The translations under genes were made by a program, and so were the position numbers. 64,000 bases of DNA from Promethearchaeota archaeon (GTDB lineage: Archaea > Asgardarchaeota > Lokiarchaeia > Sigyniarchaeales > SOKP01): contig JAFGGO010000108.1 of assembly GCA_016930515.1 (NCBI GenBank), forward strand, positions 1-64,000. Direction: 5' to 3'. The first letter of the stretch is position 1. Each line of letters opens with the position of its first letter. The notes beneath the pieces are model-generated. The model made no database searches. It was not told the origin of the DNA and worked only from the letters and a program-made list of their open reading frames with translations. Below are positions 62,552-64,000 of this stretch, piece by piece.

Positions 62552-64000
62552 TCATTTATTTTTTTTCATTGCTACCTTTTTAACATCTTTTGTGATCTTT
62601 TCACAAGCAAGTTGAGCAGAAATGATGGAAACTGGGACTCCCACACCGGGATGAGTATAATGTCCGGCGTAATACAGGTTTTTAACCTTCTTGCTTTTAT
62701 GATGAGGTCTAAACACGGCAGTTTGTCGCAAGGTATGAGCTAATCCAAGTGCCGTACCCTTGAAAGCGTGAAATGTATTTTTAAAATGCTCGTGCGCAAC
62801 AATCCGTTTTACAACGATAGAGTCCTTAATCGATTCTCCCGTTAGTTTTTCAACCTTTTCAAGGACTTTATCAAAATATTGCTCTCGGAAGGATTCAATA
62901 TCGTCAAGATCGGGAGAAACTAAAACAAGAATGGTCATGAGCTCTCCTCCCTCAGGAATTAGGGACGGATCTGACTTTGAAGGGACGGTAATATAAATAG
63001 ATGGATCTTCTGGCCATTGTGGGTTTGATCCAAAAATCTTATTGAAGTAATCGTCCCAATCGGGGTTAAAATAAAAATTATGATGCAAGAAATTGTTTAA
63101 TTTCTTGTTCAACCCAAGATAAACCAAGAACGCCGCTGGAGCAATTATTTTCTTCTTCCAATACTTCTCTTTATATGTTCTATATTTTTCCTCTATTAAT
63201 TTCATTTCTCCATGTTCGTAATCTCCTGTGTTTAAAATGATGTCCGCTTGAAAATTTCCATTACTTGTTAGCAATCTCTTTCCCATTTTGTCTTTTACTT
63301 CTATTTTAAACACTTCAGTATTAAACTTGAAATCTACTCCTTTTTCTACTCCTAAATTTTTAATTGCGTCAACAATGGCTCCAAAACCCCCCAATGGATA
63401 CCAAATTCCAAGGTTCATATCACAATGAGCTAAAATAGAATAAACCGCGGGGCTAATGGGCGGGGAGGCACCAACAAAAGCTACGCTATATTGGACAATT
63501 TTTTGAGCTTTATCGCTTTTAAAATATTTTTTTACGAACTTATCAAGTTTCGTGAGAATTTTAAGCTTTAATCCCTTAAAAATCAGCGATCTATCCAAAA
63601 AATCAAGGATATTCCAATAATCCTTATAGAGAAAATGATCGAAAACGATATCGTACATTGCTTTCGAGCGTTCGATAAATTTTCGTAATTTTTTACCTCC
63701 TTCCTTTTCGAATGTATCAAAAAGTTTGTAATTTTCGTTTATATCTGCCTTGATATCTAAAGAATCGTTTTCACCGAAATGAACTCGATAAGAGGGATCT
63801 ATACGCACTGTTTTATAATAATCTTCGGGTTTTTTTCCAAAGAGGGCGAAAAAATTGTCAAACGCATCAATCATCATGTACCACGAGGGTCCCATATCAA
63901 AGACGTAACCTTTTTCTTGCCAAACCATGCCTCGACCTCCAGGCTTGTCGTTTTTCTCGAGTACCGTGACTTCGAAGCCTTCTTTTGCTAAAATAGCTGC
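62552..64000 (-). CDS. CrtI-type phytoene desaturase / carotenoid oxidoreductase, N-terminus beyond window
   Basis: An FAD-dependent amine-oxidase-fold enzyme running off the right edge; 482 residues are visible. The cut N-terminus still shows AKEGFEVTVLEKNDKPGGRG, the second part of the FAD-binding region, followed by YVFDMGPSWYMM. The C-terminal block NLYYAGHYTHPGVGVPVSII is the CrtI signature. It desaturates phytoene or related carotenoids, consistent with nearby mevalonate genes. The stop is TGA. The substrate is inferred from the family. Confidence 0.9.
   Translation of the reverse strand, partial: AAILAKEGFEVTVLEKNDKPGGRGMVWQEKGYVFDMGPSWYMMIDAFDNFFALFGKKPEDYYKTVRIDPSYRVHFGENDSLDIKADINENYKLFDTFEKEGGKKLRKFIERSKAMYDIVFDHFLYKDYWNILDFLDRSLIFKGLKLKILTKLDKFVKKYFKSDKAQKIVQYSVAFVGASPPISPAVYSILAHCDMNLGIWYPLGGFGAIVDAIKNLGVEKGVDFKFNTEVFKIEVKDKMGKRLLTSNGNFQADIILNTGDYEHGEMKLIEEKYRTYKEKYWKKKIIAPAAFLVYLGLNKKLNNFLHHNFYFNPDWDDYFNKIFGSNPQWPEDPSIYITVPSKSDPSLIPEGGELMTILVLVSPDLDDIESFREQYFDKVLEKVEKLTGESIKDSIVVKRIVAHEHFKNTFHAFKGTALGLAHTLRQTAVFRPHHKSKKVKNLYYAGHYTHPGVGVPVSIISAQLACEKITKDVKKVAMKKNK

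Noticed and set aside
1-64000. TAG read as pyrrolysine or another amino acid throughout the window
   Set aside because: Only about five genes end in TAG (mfnF, the LysE exporter, GtrA-like, the 48981 methyltransferase, glycyl radical enzyme 3). In four of them TAG falls at the natural family end and the reading beyond it has no homologous look. Only mfnF/mfnE leaves the question open.
1-64000. tRNA genes, CRISPR arrays and insertion sequences
   Set aside because: No T-psi-C arm pattern with a matching acceptor stem, no spaced direct repeats, and no transposase or terminal repeats were found by eye in the intergenic regions.

Overview
The window reads as a piece of an Asgard archaeon, most like the Lokiarchaeia. 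The DNA is AT-rich and genes are separated by short AT-rich gaps. Core genes are archaeal: histone, 20S proteasome beta-type subunit, NOG1 GTPase, methanofuran-synthesis genes, mevalonate-pathway genes and an EMC3/TMCO1-type insertase. They sit beside eukaryote-signature proteins: a Ras/Rab-like GTPase, a two-domain gelsolin, a RING-type zinc finger on a long coiled coil, a possible BAR-like coiled coil, and a prenyltransferase-type toroid fused to a coiled coil and a longin-like domain. A surface protein ends in a C-terminal anchor of the type seen on Lokiarchaeal surface proteins. No rRNA, tRNA, CRISPR array, insertion sequence or replication origin was recognised.

Layout. 1-4.4 kb (minus): HEAT-like protein (cut by the window edge), mfnE, mfnF and a NOG1-type GTPase. 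4.6-9 kb: aspartate-semialdehyde dehydrogenase, then an unknown 524-residue protein paired with a DUF362 protein. 9-13.3 kb: small genes (FKBP, HTH protein, histone) and decayed reading frames, including a histidine-kinase remnant. 13.4-16.7 kb: a proteasome beta subunit whose catalytic Thr1 is Ala, a RING/coiled-coil protein and a two-gene small-protein unit. 16.9-25.6 kb: proA, a LysE-type exporter, the 1236-residue toroid/coiled-coil/longin protein, proB and small membrane proteins. 25.9-35.9 kb: aminotransferase, gelsolin-zinc ribbon, coiled coil, GtrA-like, EMC3-like, methyltransferase, STAS-like, radical SAM, zinc ribbon and BAR-like genes. 36-42.4 kb: DUF35/thiolase pair, a translation-factor-type GTPase fused to a RuvC/YqgF-like domain, dual-specificity phosphatase and surface protein. 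42.6-48.5 kb: glycerol-3-phosphate-dehydrogenase-like operon, U32 protein, Ras-like GTPase and dCMP deaminase. 48.5-59.4 kb: methyltransferase and divergent TetR regulator with palindromic operators, a glycyl-radical activase and three glycyl radical enzymes (two tandem, one convergent). 59.5-64 kb: diphosphomevalonate decarboxylase and class II HMG-CoA reductase on a shared divergent promoter, a VTC-domain remnant and a CrtI-type desaturase cut by the window edge.

How the parts fit. mfnE/mfnF point to a methanofuran/tetrahydromethanopterin C1 branch. The mevalonate genes and the CrtI-like desaturase form an isoprenoid neighbourhood. The glycyl radical enzymes suggest strictly anaerobic breakdown of small organics under local TetR control. 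The most unusual items are the GTPase-RNase H-like fusion, the toroid/longin giant, the Thr1-less proteasome subunit, the mfnE gene that appears to start at ATT directly after an in-frame TAG, and the tandem glycyl radical enzymes with one activase.
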